A stretch of DNA of 41,438 nucleotides from Acidobacteriota bacterium. Its GTDB lineage: Bacteria > Actinomycetota > Acidimicrobiia > Spongiisociales > ZC4RG35. Location of the stretch: positions 1 through 41,438 of the forward strand of contig JACZUI010000021.1 of assembly GCA_022573225.1 (NCBI GenBank), in the 5' to 3' direction. A program made the position numbers and the translations under genes. Below, piece by piece: positions 32,886 through 41,438 of the stretch; the stretch's first letter is position 1; every line of letters begins with the position of its first letter. Below the pieces are notes generated by a model that was not told the DNA's origin, ran no database searches, and saw only the letters and a list, made by a program, of their open reading frames with translations.

Positions 32886-35305
32886 CCGACCACGAAGTTG
32901 ACGATGTTGGGCGGCCGGGCGATGACCTTGCGGATCTGGTGCCCATCGACCCACCCCTGGATCTTCTGAGATTCCATGGCCACTCTCTCTGCTTCCTGTG
33001 CGCTGATGTCGGCTGAGACCACGATCCGATCACGGACCTTGCCATTTACCTGGACAACCATCGTCACCGTTGATTGCACTACGAGCGTCTCGTCCCACTC
33101 CGGCCACGGGGAGGTGGCAAGCAGACCGCCATATCCACGCATCTCCCAGAGTTCGTGAGCGACGTGCGGCGCCATAGGAGAGAGCATCAGCAGGATGAGA
33201 CGGAAGACCTCATTGAATGTCTCCCGGTCGGGAGAGCCTGCCACATAGTCCTGGAGCAGGTTGATCAGAGACATCAGAGCCGAAACCGTGGTGTTGAAAT
33301 GGAAGCGATCGATGTCCTCGGTGACCCTCTTCAGTACTCGATGAGCCTCACTGAGGATGTCGCGGTCGCTGCTGCCGCGTTCCCGGTCGGAGTAGGCAAA
33401 CTCGGTGGTCCCCAGCTTCCAAACCTTGTCGAGGAACCTCTTGGTGCCGGGCACACCAGCGTCGTTCCACACCGCATCGTCGGTGGGAGGGCCGACAAAC
33501 AGCTCGAAGAGCCGCACGGCATCAGCCCCAAAGTCCTCGTAGTACACATCGGGCGCGACGACGTTGCCCTTTGACTTCGAGATCTTCGCCCCATCTTTGA
33601 CCATCATCCCCTGGGTGAAGAGTCGGGCAAAGGGCTCCTCCACCGGGCTCAAGCCAATGTCATGGAGGAACTTGGTGATGAACCGGGCATAGAGAAGGTG
33701 GAGAATCGCATGCTCGACACCGCCGACGTATTGATCAACCGGCATCCAATAGCGGGCCTTCTCAGGGTCGAAGATGACTTCATCGTTCTTGGGATCGGCG
33801 TAGCGGAAGAAATACCAGGACGAGTCGACGAAGGTGTCCATCGTGTCGGTCTCCCGCCGCGCCGGGCCTTCACACTCCGGACAGGTTGTATTGACGAAGC
33901 TCTCGACTGCGGCAAGGGGCGACCGGCCCTCGGGCTGCCAGTCCTCGACCTCCGGCAACACAACCGGAAGATCCTCGCGGGGAACCGGAACCAGCCCGCA
34001 CTCCTCGCAGTCGATCATCGGGATGGGGCATCCCCAATACCGCTGACGGGATATCAGCCAGTCTCTGAGCCGGTATTGGACCGTGCCCTCGCCAATCTCC
34101 TCGGACTCCAGCCATTCGGTGATAGACGCCTTCGCCTCTGCCTGGCGTAGCCCGTCGAGAAAACCCGAGTTGATCGTCAGACCTTCACCCAGGAACGCCT
34201 CACCCTCCCATTCGGCCGGTGGTTCGACCGTTCGGACGATGTCCAGCCCGTACTTGGTAGCGAACTCCCAGTCACGCTGGTCCTGACCGGGCACGGCCAT
34301 GATGGCCCCTGTCCCGTATCCCATGAGGACGTAATCGGCGATGTAGATCGGCAGCTCTGCCTTGTTGGCCGGGTTCACCGCATGTCGGCCGGTGAACACT
34401 CCTGTCTTGGCCCCCTCAGCCATCCGCTCGATCTCTGAGAACCGGCCCGCCTCCTCTATGTAGGTTCGGGCTGCCGCCTCCGTCTCGGACCCTGATATGA
34501 GTGATTCGACCAATGGATGCTCGGGTGCAAGCACACAGAAGGTCATCCCGAAGATGGTGTCGGGCCGCGTGGTGAAGACATCAAACGATGATTCAGAGCC
34601 TGCAACCTGAATGGAGAACCGGGCACCCTCGGACTTCCCGATCCAGTTCCGCTGCATTCTGACCACCCTCTCCGGCCACTCCTGGAGGTCATCGAGATCG
34701 TCGAGCAAACGGTCGGCGTAATCGGTGATCTTCCAGAACCACTGGGAGAGGTTCCGCTTCTCGACCGGGGTGCCGCATCGCTCGCATGCCCCGTCTACTA
34801 CCTGCTCGTTGGCCAGGACCGTGTTGTCCTTGGGGCACCAATTGACCGGGGCTTCCTTCTTGTAGGCGAGACCTCGGTCATACAATTCGAGGAACAGCCA
34901 CTGGTCCCAGCGGTAGTAGCGGGGATCATGGCTGGCCAGCTCCCGATCCCAGTCAAAGCCAGCACCCAGCTTGCGGAACTGCTCCTTCATCCGGCCGATC
35001 TGTTTCTCAACATTGACCCGGGGGTGAACGCCGGTCTCGATCGCTGCGTTCTCGGCGGGAAGGCCAAAGCTGTCCCACCCCATCGGAGGCAAGACGTTGT
35101 AACCCTGCATCTTCTTGTAGCGGGTGATCAGGTCGATGTAGGTGTAGTTGCGGACATGCCCGACATGAAGCTCGCCGGAGGGGTACGGGTACATCGAGAC
35201 GTTGTAGAACTTGGGCTTGTCCGGATCTTCGGTGACGTTGAAGACCCGCTCGGACTCCCATCGATCCTGCCATTTTGCCTCGATGGCCCTGTGGTCGTAT
35301 TCCAT
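32882..35305 (-). CDS. leuS: Leucyl-tRNA synthetase
   Basis: The 807-residue class I synthetase charges tRNA-Leu. The HIGH motif reads HVGH (47-50, in YPSGELHVGHVRNYTYIDL). The KMSKS-like loop is AKISKSKG. The editing domain is present (TRPDTIFGMTFCVLAPEHPLV and the GTGAIMAVPGQDQRDWEFA block), as are zinc-type Cys pairs CERCGTP, CEECGLVP and CPECEGPA. It ends in the normal anticodon-binding and C-terminal regions (VNGKVRDRIVVSAD). Length fits the family. Its own promoter should be in the 175-bp divergent gap with the ABC operon. Confidence 0.96.
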   Translation of the reverse strand: MEYDHRAIEAKWQDRWESERVFNVTEDPDKPKFYNVSMYPYPSGELHVGHVRNYTYIDLITRYKKMQGYNVLPPMGWDSFGLPAENAAIETGVHPRVNVEKQIGRMKEQFRKLGAGFDWDRELASHDPRYYRWDQWLFLELYDRGLAYKKEAPVNWCPKDNTVLANEQVVDGACERCGTPVEKRNLSQWFWKITDYADRLLDDLDDLQEWPERVVRMQRNWIGKSEGARFSIQVAGSESSFDVFTTRPDTIFGMTFCVLAPEHPLVESLISGSETEAAARTYIEEAGRFSEIERMAEGAKTGVFTGRHAVNPANKAELPIYIADYVLMGYGTGAIMAVPGQDQRDWEFATKYGLDIVRTVEPPAEWEGEAFLGEGLTINSGFLDGLRQAEAKASITEWLESEEIGEGTVQYRLRDWLISRQRYWGCPIPMIDCEECGLVPVPREDLPVVLPEVEDWQPEGRSPLAAVESFVNTTCPECEGPARRETDTMDTFVDSSWYFFRYADPKNDEVIFDPEKARYWMPVDQYVGGVEHAILHLLYARFITKFLHDIGLSPVEEPFARLFTQGMMVKDGAKISKSKGNVVAPDVYYEDFGADAVRLFELFVGPPTDDAVWNDAGVPGTKRFLDKVWKLGTTEFAYSDRERGSSDRDILSEAHRVLKRVTEDIDRFHFNTTVSALMSLINLLQDYVAGSPDRETFNEVFRLILLMLSPMAPHVAHELWEMRGYGGLLATSPWPEWDETLVVQSTVTMVVQVNGKVRDRIVVSADISAQEAERVAMESQKIQGWVDGHQIRKVIARPPNIVNFVVG

Positions 35306-35466
35306 TGAGTCCAGCAGGGTAATTAGTCATCGTCCCAAACGAGGAGGCTGGACGGCCAGTTTCGACATGATTTGCCGCCAACCGGGCAAAGACGATGCGC
35401 GGGTGGCGTGAGAAACAGGTACCGTTGCCCGCTCACGGATGGGACATCATCTGTGATGAATCAATC

Positions 35467-35474
35467 AGGAGGAA
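35467..35474 (+). promoter_or_regulatory. Strong ribosome-binding site of the binding-protein gene
   Basis: AGGAGGAA lies six bases before ATG 35481, a near-perfect Shine-Dalgarno match. It fits a highly expressed lipoprotein. Confidence 0.8.
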
Positions 35475-35480
35475 ATAAGT

Positions 35481-37235
35481 ATGAAACGACTGCGCTGGTT
35501 GGCGCTTGTCGGCGTTCTTGCTCTTGTGGCTGCGGCATGCGGCGACACGACGGGCGACGACGGCACCACTACCACCGCGGGCGACACGACCGAGACGGCG
35601 GCAGCACCGGCAGAGACGACCACCACGGTCGACGCCGGCACACCGTTCGAAGGTCTTGTCCTCGATTCGGGAGGTTGTGAACGCGACCTCGGCTATACCG
35701 ACGACGATGGCGAACCGGTCCTTTACGGAGGCAAAGTCGACACGTTGACTGCCCTCGATGAGCTGACCGTCGAATTCGTCCTCTGCAAGTCCGACCCAGC
35801 CTTCCTGGCCGAGATCGCCTTTAGCGTGTTCGGAATCCAGCCTGCAGAGCATTTGGAGGCAACAGGTGGCGCACCGATCGACAACCCGATCGGGACCGGC
35901 CCTTACTCGCTAAACGCCTGGAACCGGGGCGATTCCATCGTCTTGGATGCCAACCAGGATTACTGGGGTCAGGTTCCGGCTCACGACACGCTCGTAATCA
36001 AGTGGGCAACGGAAAGCGCATCGCGTCTTCTCGAGCTTCAGGCGGGCACCGCCGACGGAATCACCTTCCCCGGCGTCGCCGACCTACCGGTCATCGAGGC
36101 AGATGAGAGCCTCGAACTTATCGACAAGCCCGAGCCGAACATCTTCTACATCGGCATGACGGTCACCCATCCCCCGTTTGACAACGAAATGGTTCGTCAG
36201 GCAGTGGCGATAGGTATCGATCGTCAGCGGATCGTGGACACTTTCTACCCAGAAGGTTCGGAGACCGCCGACTTCTTCACCCCCTGCACGTTGACCAATG
36301 CGTGCGAAGGTGAGAAGTGGTACGACTTCGACGTCGACGCCGCCCAGGCTCTGCTCGCAGAAGCCGGTTTCGCCGACGGTTTCGACACAGTGATTCGTTA
36401 TCGCCAGGTCGACCGTGGTTACTTGCCCACTCCAGCCGATGTTGCGGCCGACATTCAGGCTCAGCTCAAGGACAACTTGAACATCACCGCCACGATCGAA
36501 GAGGTCGAGTCAAGCCAGTTCATCGATGAGTCAAACGCAGGTCTGTACGACGGGCTCCACTTGTTGGGATGGACGGGTGACTATCCGCACGTGACCAACT
36601 TCATGGACGGACACCTCGGAAAGACCGTGACGCAGTTCGGAGAGCCCTTCGATGACATCGCCGGGCCTCTCGATGAGGCGGCGTCGATCGCCGACACCGC
36701 CGAGGCTGCGCCGTTCTACGAGCAGGCGAACAATGGGCTAAGGCAGCACGTGCCGTTGATTCCGATCTCCCACTCAGGTGCGTTCTTCGCCGCACAGGCC
36801 GGGATCGATGGTGCGCATGCCACGCCGTGGGGTCACGTCCAGCTCAACCTCTGGGACAACGGGGAAGACACTCTGGTGTTCTTCCAGAACGCCGAGCCGG
36901 GGTCGCTCTACTGTGCCGATGAGACCGACGGCGAATCCTTGCGGGTTTGCGGTCAGGTCGTAGAGGCGCTGTACGGGTACACCACCTCCGGTGAGGTTGT
37001 GCCGGGACTCGCCACAGAGTGCGCGCCCAACGACGATCTAACCGTGTGGACGTGCTCGCTGCGCGCGGGTGTGACGTTCCACGACGGGTCGGCGTTTGAC
37101 GCCAACGACGTCATCGTGTCCTACACCGCAGGGCTCGATGCATCAAGCCCGCTGCACACCGGTGTCACCGGATCGTGGGTCTACTACGACTACATCTTCG
37201 GTGGTCTGATCAACCCACCAGAGCCGGCTGAGTAA
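35481..37235 (+). CDS. Family 5 (peptide/nickel) ABC substrate-binding lipoprotein, apparently circularly permuted
   Basis: The 584-residue protein has a lipoprotein signal (cleavage before C20 in LVAAACG) and a Thr-rich tether (22-52). The family 5 fold then appears in changed order. Residues ~55-460 match the middle and C-terminal parts of normal proteins: VDTLTALDELTVEFVL, PIGTGPYSLNAWNRGDSIVL, RLLELQAGTADG, VRQAVAIGIDRQRIVD, DAAQALLAEAGFADGF, and a late HLLGWTGDYPHVTNF block. Residues ~465-584 match the usual N-terminal lobe: AEPGSLYCADETDGESLRV, VVEALYGYTTSGEVVPGLA, VWTCSLRAGVTFHDGSAF and ANDVIVSY. The break falls where normal proteins run from the FHDG/DVV region into the TALD..TVEF strand. 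The reading frame is unbroken and a terminator follows. Normal transporter genes downstream suggest it still works. Confidence 0.9.
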   Translation: MKRLRWLALVGVLALVAAACGDTTGDDGTTTTAGDTTETAAAPAETTTTVDAGTPFEGLVLDSGGCERDLGYTDDDGEPVLYGGKVDTLTALDELTVEFVLCKSDPAFLAEIAFSVFGIQPAEHLEATGGAPIDNPIGTGPYSLNAWNRGDSIVLDANQDYWGQVPAHDTLVIKWATESASRLLELQAGTADGITFPGVADLPVIEADESLELIDKPEPNIFYIGMTVTHPPFDNEMVRQAVAIGIDRQRIVDTFYPEGSETADFFTPCTLTNACEGEKWYDFDVDAAQALLAEAGFADGFDTVIRYRQVDRGYLPTPADVAADIQAQLKDNLNITATIEEVESSQFIDESNAGLYDGLHLLGWTGDYPHVTNFMDGHLGKTVTQFGEPFDDIAGPLDEAASIADTAEAAPFYEQANNGLRQHVPLIPISHSGAFFAAQAGIDGAHATPWGHVQLNLWDNGEDTLVFFQNAEPGSLYCADETDGESLRVCGQVVEALYGYTTSGEVVPGLATECAPNDDLTVWTCSLRAGVTFHDGSAFDANDVIVSYTAGLDASSPLHTGVTGSWVYYDYIFGGLINPPEPAE

Positions 37236-37260
37236 CGATCGCTAAACGCAAGTAGTGGTT

Positions 37261-37293
37261 AGGGGAGACGCGATGCGTCTCCCCTTTCCTTTA
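37261..37293 (+). terminator. Terminator/attenuator between binding protein and permease genes
   Basis: AGGGGAGACGC (37261-37271) pairs perfectly with GCGTCTCCCCT (37275-37285) around a GAT loop, followed by TTCCTTTA. An 11-bp GC-rich stem plus T-rich tail is a good intrinsic terminator. Partial read-through would give more binding protein than permease, as is usual in ABC importers. Confidence 0.85.
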
Positions 37294-37309
37294 CGCTCGG
37301 AAGTCACAG

Positions 37310-38389
37310 ATGATCAGCTATATCTCAAGACGAAGCCTGCTCGCCATTCCGGTCCTGATCGGGATCGTGGTCGTAGTCTTCCTGCTGATCCGCGCCATTC
37401 CCGGCGAGCCGTGCACTGCGATACTGGGCGAGCTGGCCACAAAAGAGGCCTGTGATCGATTCAACGAGGCCAATGGCCTCAATGAGCCGGTCATCGTGCA
37501 GCTTGGGATCTATCTCAAGAACGTCGTCACATTCAACCTCGGCGAGTCAATCAGCTTCTCCCGACCCGTAACACAGATGCTGATCGAGCGGCTGCCTCTG
37601 ACAACCGAACTGGCACTGACGGCTTTGACGATTGCCGTCGGGGTCGGGGTTCCAATGGGCATCGTGGCGGCAAGGCGTCACAACTCCATCATCGACACCG
37701 GGACTATGACCTTCGCAAACATCGGTGTGTCGATGCCCGTGTTTTGGCTTGGACTGATGCTGGCGTATCTTTTCGCGCTCATCCTCAAGGACACCCCCTT
37801 TGTCCTGCCGCCATCGGGACGGCTCAGCCCAGGGGTATTCCCGATTCCCTACTACGAGGTCTGGGGGTGGGAGTTGACGGAGGGCAGCACTTGGGCAAAG
37901 TTCAACGAGTACATCTCGAATCACTTCATCTTCAACACGTTCATCACGGGGCAATGGGAGGTCTTCTCGGATGCGGTGAGGCACATGATCCTGCCCGCCG
38001 TCGCCCTGGCCACGATTCCCCTCGCCATCATTGCCAGGATCACAAGATCTTCGCTTCTCGAGGTCATGGGCAAGGACTACATCCGTACGGCTCGGGCCAA
38101 AGGCGCCAAGGAGAGTTCGGTCGTGAGGAGCCACGCCCTTCGCAACTCGATGCTCGCGGTAGTGACCATCATCGGTCTGCAACTAGGCGCTCTGCTGGGC
38201 GGCGCAATCCTCACCGAGACCGTCTTCAATCTTGCCGGTGTCGGCCGATCACTCTTCGAGGCCATCACAGCTCGCGACTACGCCGTCGTTCAAGGATTCA
38301 CCGTGGTTATTGCCGGTATCTACGTCATAGTGAACCTCCTTGTCGACCTGTCATATGCATTTCTCGATCCAAGGATCCGACTCGAATGA
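37310..38389 (+). CDS. ABC peptide/nickel importer permease, DppB type
   Basis: The 359-residue inner-membrane protein has the DppB/OppB layout: first span RRSLLAIPVLIGIVVVVFLLIRAIPG (about 7-32), a ~80-residue external segment, then five spans. The ATPase-binding EAA loop lies near SLLEVMGKDYIRTARAKGAKESSVV. TTELALTALTIAVGVGVPMGI and GGAILTETVFNLAGVGRSLFEAI are family blocks. An extended external loop (YYEVWGWELTEGSTWAKFN) lies between the third and fourth spans. It starts 16 bp after the terminator. Confidence 0.94.
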   Translation: MISYISRRSLLAIPVLIGIVVVVFLLIRAIPGEPCTAILGELATKEACDRFNEANGLNEPVIVQLGIYLKNVVTFNLGESISFSRPVTQMLIERLPLTTELALTALTIAVGVGVPMGIVAARRHNSIIDTGTMTFANIGVSMPVFWLGLMLAYLFALILKDTPFVLPPSGRLSPGVFPIPYYEVWGWELTEGSTWAKFNEYISNHFIFNTFITGQWEVFSDAVRHMILPAVALATIPLAIIARITRSSLLEVMGKDYIRTARAKGAKESSVVRSHALRNSMLAVVTIIGLQLGALLGGAILTETVFNLAGVGRSLFEAITARDYAVVQGFTVVIAGIYVIVNLLVDLSYAFLDPRIRLE

Positions 38390-38429
38390 TTAGCGATGCC
38401 GTATTCATGACAGAGCCGGGACGGCTGCT

Positions 38430-39389
38430 GTGACAATTTCCCGAAAAGGCGCGATAGAGAAACTCGAAGCCGAAGCGGGTGACGTCAACCGCCTCTACGA
38501 GAAGCCGGTTGGCCAATGGCGTTTGGCCATGCGCCGGTTTCGGGGACGACGCTCCGGGATGGCGGGGTTGTTCATCGTCCTCGCTCTTGTCGGAATGGCG
38601 CTGTTTGCACCGCTGATTGCCCCGTACGAACCAAACGAGATCCTCATCGGAAAGGAAGACGTGACCCGACGAGATCCACCATGTATTCATGTGCTGGGTT
38701 GCCCCGAAGACACGCCACAGCACATCATGGGGCTCGACGGCAATGTTCGAGACGTGTTCTCCCGAATCGTCTACGGCGCCCGCGTCAGCCTCACGCTCGG
38801 GATCTTCACCGTGACTTTGGCCCTTCTGGTGGGTTCGACCATTGGGGCCATCTCCGGCTATGCCGGCGGGTGGTTTGACAACATTTTGATGCGGGTCATG
38901 GACGTTATTCTGGGATTCCCATCCCTCCTTCTCGCCATCGCAATCGTCGCCGTCTTGGGGCCGGGGTTACGGAACGCCCTGCTCGCCATCGCCATCGTCA
39001 CCTTGCCGGGCTACGCACGGGTGATGCGGGCTCAGGTTCTCGCGATCAAGGAAAGCGACTATGTATCGGCCTCCCGCGCCCTGGGCTCGTCGACACGCCA
39101 GATCCTGCTCCGCAGAGTCATCCCCAATGCGCTCACTCCGCTGGTGGTGCTAGGCACATTGGGGGTAGCCACCGCGATCCTCGAAGCCGCCGGCCTGTCC
39201 TTCCTCGGTCTGGGCGCCCAACCTCCTACCGCTGAGTGGGGATCGATGCTGGCTCGCGAGCGCAACCAGGTGTTCACATCACCACACCTCGTGTTCTTCC
39301 CCGGCCTCGCCATCATGCTCACCGTTCTCGGCTTCAACCTCATGGGCGACGGTCTTCGTGATGCTCTCGACCCGACTCTCAACCGATGA
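38430..39389 (+). CDS. ABC peptide/nickel importer permease, DppC type
   Basis: The 319-residue permease begins at GTG 38430. The N-terminal cytoplasmic part (RLAMRRFRGRRSGMAG) precedes the first span (GLFIVLALVGMALFAPLIAP). A ~60-residue external segment holds ILIGKEDVTRRDPPCIHV and GLDGNVRDVFSRIVYGARVSL. The EAA loop is ESDYVSASRALGSSTRQILLRRVIPN. It ends PTLNR. Dimerises with the DppB-type permease. It lies 40 bp downstream of it and overlaps the first ATPase gene by 4 bp. Confidence 0.94.
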   Translation: MTISRKGAIEKLEAEAGDVNRLYEKPVGQWRLAMRRFRGRRSGMAGLFIVLALVGMALFAPLIAPYEPNEILIGKEDVTRRDPPCIHVLGCPEDTPQHIMGLDGNVRDVFSRIVYGARVSLTLGIFTVTLALLVGSTIGAISGYAGGWFDNILMRVMDVILGFPSLLLAIAIVAVLGPGLRNALLAIAIVTLPGYARVMRAQVLAIKESDYVSASRALGSSTRQILLRRVIPNALTPLVVLGTLGVATAILEAAGLSFLGLGAQPPTAEWGSMLARERNQVFTSPHLVFFPGLAIMLTVLGFNLMGDGLRDALDPTLNR

Positions 39390-40437
39390 GTGCGGTGGCC
39401 CCAACACCCGGCCTGGCAATCGAGACAGATCTACCCCGGCCCGTGGAGGCCGGCGACACCCTTCTCGAGGTTCGCGGCCTCCAGACCCACTTTGATACCA
39501 GAGACGGGGTGGTGAAGGCCGTCGACGGGGTCGACTTCCACGTGGATCGCGGAGAAGTGCTTGGCATCGTCGGCGAGTCCGGCTGTGGCAAGTCGGTCAC
39601 TTCGCTGTCGATCATGGGGTTGGTATCCCACCCGGGCGAGATCGTTGCGGGTGAGATTCTCTTTGATGGGAGGGACATAACCAAGCTGAAGAAGAAGGAG
39701 ATGCGAGCGCTCAGAGGCGAGCACATATCGATGATCTTCCAACAACCGGCAGGCGCACTGAATCCGGTCTACCGGGCAGGCGCCCAGATCAAAGAGGTGT
39801 TCGAGCTCCATCGAGAGTGGTCTAAAGATGTCGAGGAGGAGAAGGTCAATGAGATGCTGACCAAGGTCGGCATTCCGGATCCGGAGACAAGGGCGAGGGC
39901 ATATCCACACGAGCTGTCCGGCGGGATGGCCCAACGCATCATGATCGCGATGGCCCTGGCATGTGAGCCGGAGCTCCTGATCGCCGATGAGCCGACCACC
40001 GCCCTGGACGTCACGATCCAGGCTCAGATCCTCGACCTGATAAGGGACCTTCAGGAGTCGACGGGTACGGCGGTGATCCTCATCACCCACGATCTCGGCG
40101 TCGTCGCGGAGCTCGCCGACCGGGTGGCGGTCATGTATGCAGGCGAGATCGTCGAGGAAGCGGATGTAAGTGCCCTCTTCAAGAATCCCCAACACCCCTA
40201 CACCAGGGGTCTGATCGGCTCGATACCGATTCTCGGACATCTCAAGGACCAGCTGGACACAATTCCCGGGGTGGTGCCATCGCTGATCGATCTCGATCCT
40301 GGCTGCCGGTTCGCCTCGCGATGCGTGTCCCGAGTCGAACACGATCTCGAGATCTGCACCGTGCGAAAACCTGACCTCCTCGAGACTTCTGAGGGACATC
40401 AGGTGAGATGTTGGCTCTATCAGGACCAGGAGAGCTG

Positions 40438-40438
<1 letters not shown>
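39386..40438 (+). CDS. ABC peptide/nickel importer ATPase, DppD type
   Basis: The 350-residue ATPase has Walker [10 protein letters not shown]-loop [12 protein letters not shown], signature LSGGMAQR, Walker [13 protein letters not shown] and the switch His in LITHDLG. The C-terminal oligopeptide-transport extension contains C-x-x-x-C-type spacing ([19 protein letters not shown]) that may bind an Fe-S cluster, as in related Opp/Dpp ATPases. A short N-terminal extension (about 25 residues) precedes the [13 protein letters not shown] start of the fold. Its stop overlaps the next ATPase start by one base (TGATG). Confidence 0.95.

Positions 40439-41438
<1,000 letters not shown>

Overview
The window looks like chromosomal DNA from a high-GC actinobacterium, most probably of the class Acidimicrobiia. 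This is inferred from gene content and protein style (primary sigma factor next to dnaG, an archaeal/eukaryote-type glycyl-tRNA synthetase, Thr-rich TTTT linkers on exported proteins, a BldD-like regulator, many 4-bp ATGA/GTGA gene overlaps). No 16S gene is present to confirm it.

Layout. (1) 1-308: start of a membrane 'putative sensor' protein running off the left edge. (2) 309-5347: a ~5 kb accessory island ending at tRNA-Asn (5348-5420). It holds a gene-poor repeat region, an unknown protein with a possible HEPN-type motif, a phage small-terminase-like gene, a secreted lysozyme-like gene and a surface protein with an LAXTG-like motif. Short Xer/dif-like palindromes (about 11-6-11 bp) punctuate the island, and three of them sit at or just after the stop codon of a plus-strand gene. 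Two sites share 24 identical bases and bracket about 3.9 kb. (3) 5463-8653: YtxH-like protein, rpoD and dnaG. (4) 8686-14291: YceI-like protein, glyS, uppS, recO, a pterin-4a-carbinolamine dehydratase, a crotonase-fold protein and an SDR. (5) 14325-26680: a long minus-strand, largely overlapping cluster lepA-hemW-hrcA-dnaJ-rsmE-(XRE)-phoH-7TM-HD-ybeY-corC-era (translation, heat shock, RNA maturation). (6) 26772-35305: rpsT, holA, a divergent dihydropteroate-synthase-like gene, comEC/comEA, a class III-like PPK2, a mini-zincin and leuS. (7) 35481-41438: a peptide/nickel-type ABC importer operon (binding protein, two permeases, two ATPases); the last ATPase reaches the right edge.

The best leads are: the array of dif-like sites and gene 'cassettes' in the island; a substrate-binding protein whose N-terminal lobe has moved to the C-terminus (an apparent circular permutation) behind a normal lipoprotein signal; a 7TM-HD (PgpH-like) protein with a Thr-rich linker and SdrD-B-like domain in its extracellular part; a HemW whose middle cluster cysteine is Phe; and an LARTG surface protein with a cytoplasmic Cys/His knuckle after the membrane span. 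All functional statements come from reading the sequence and from family knowledge; no searches were run.
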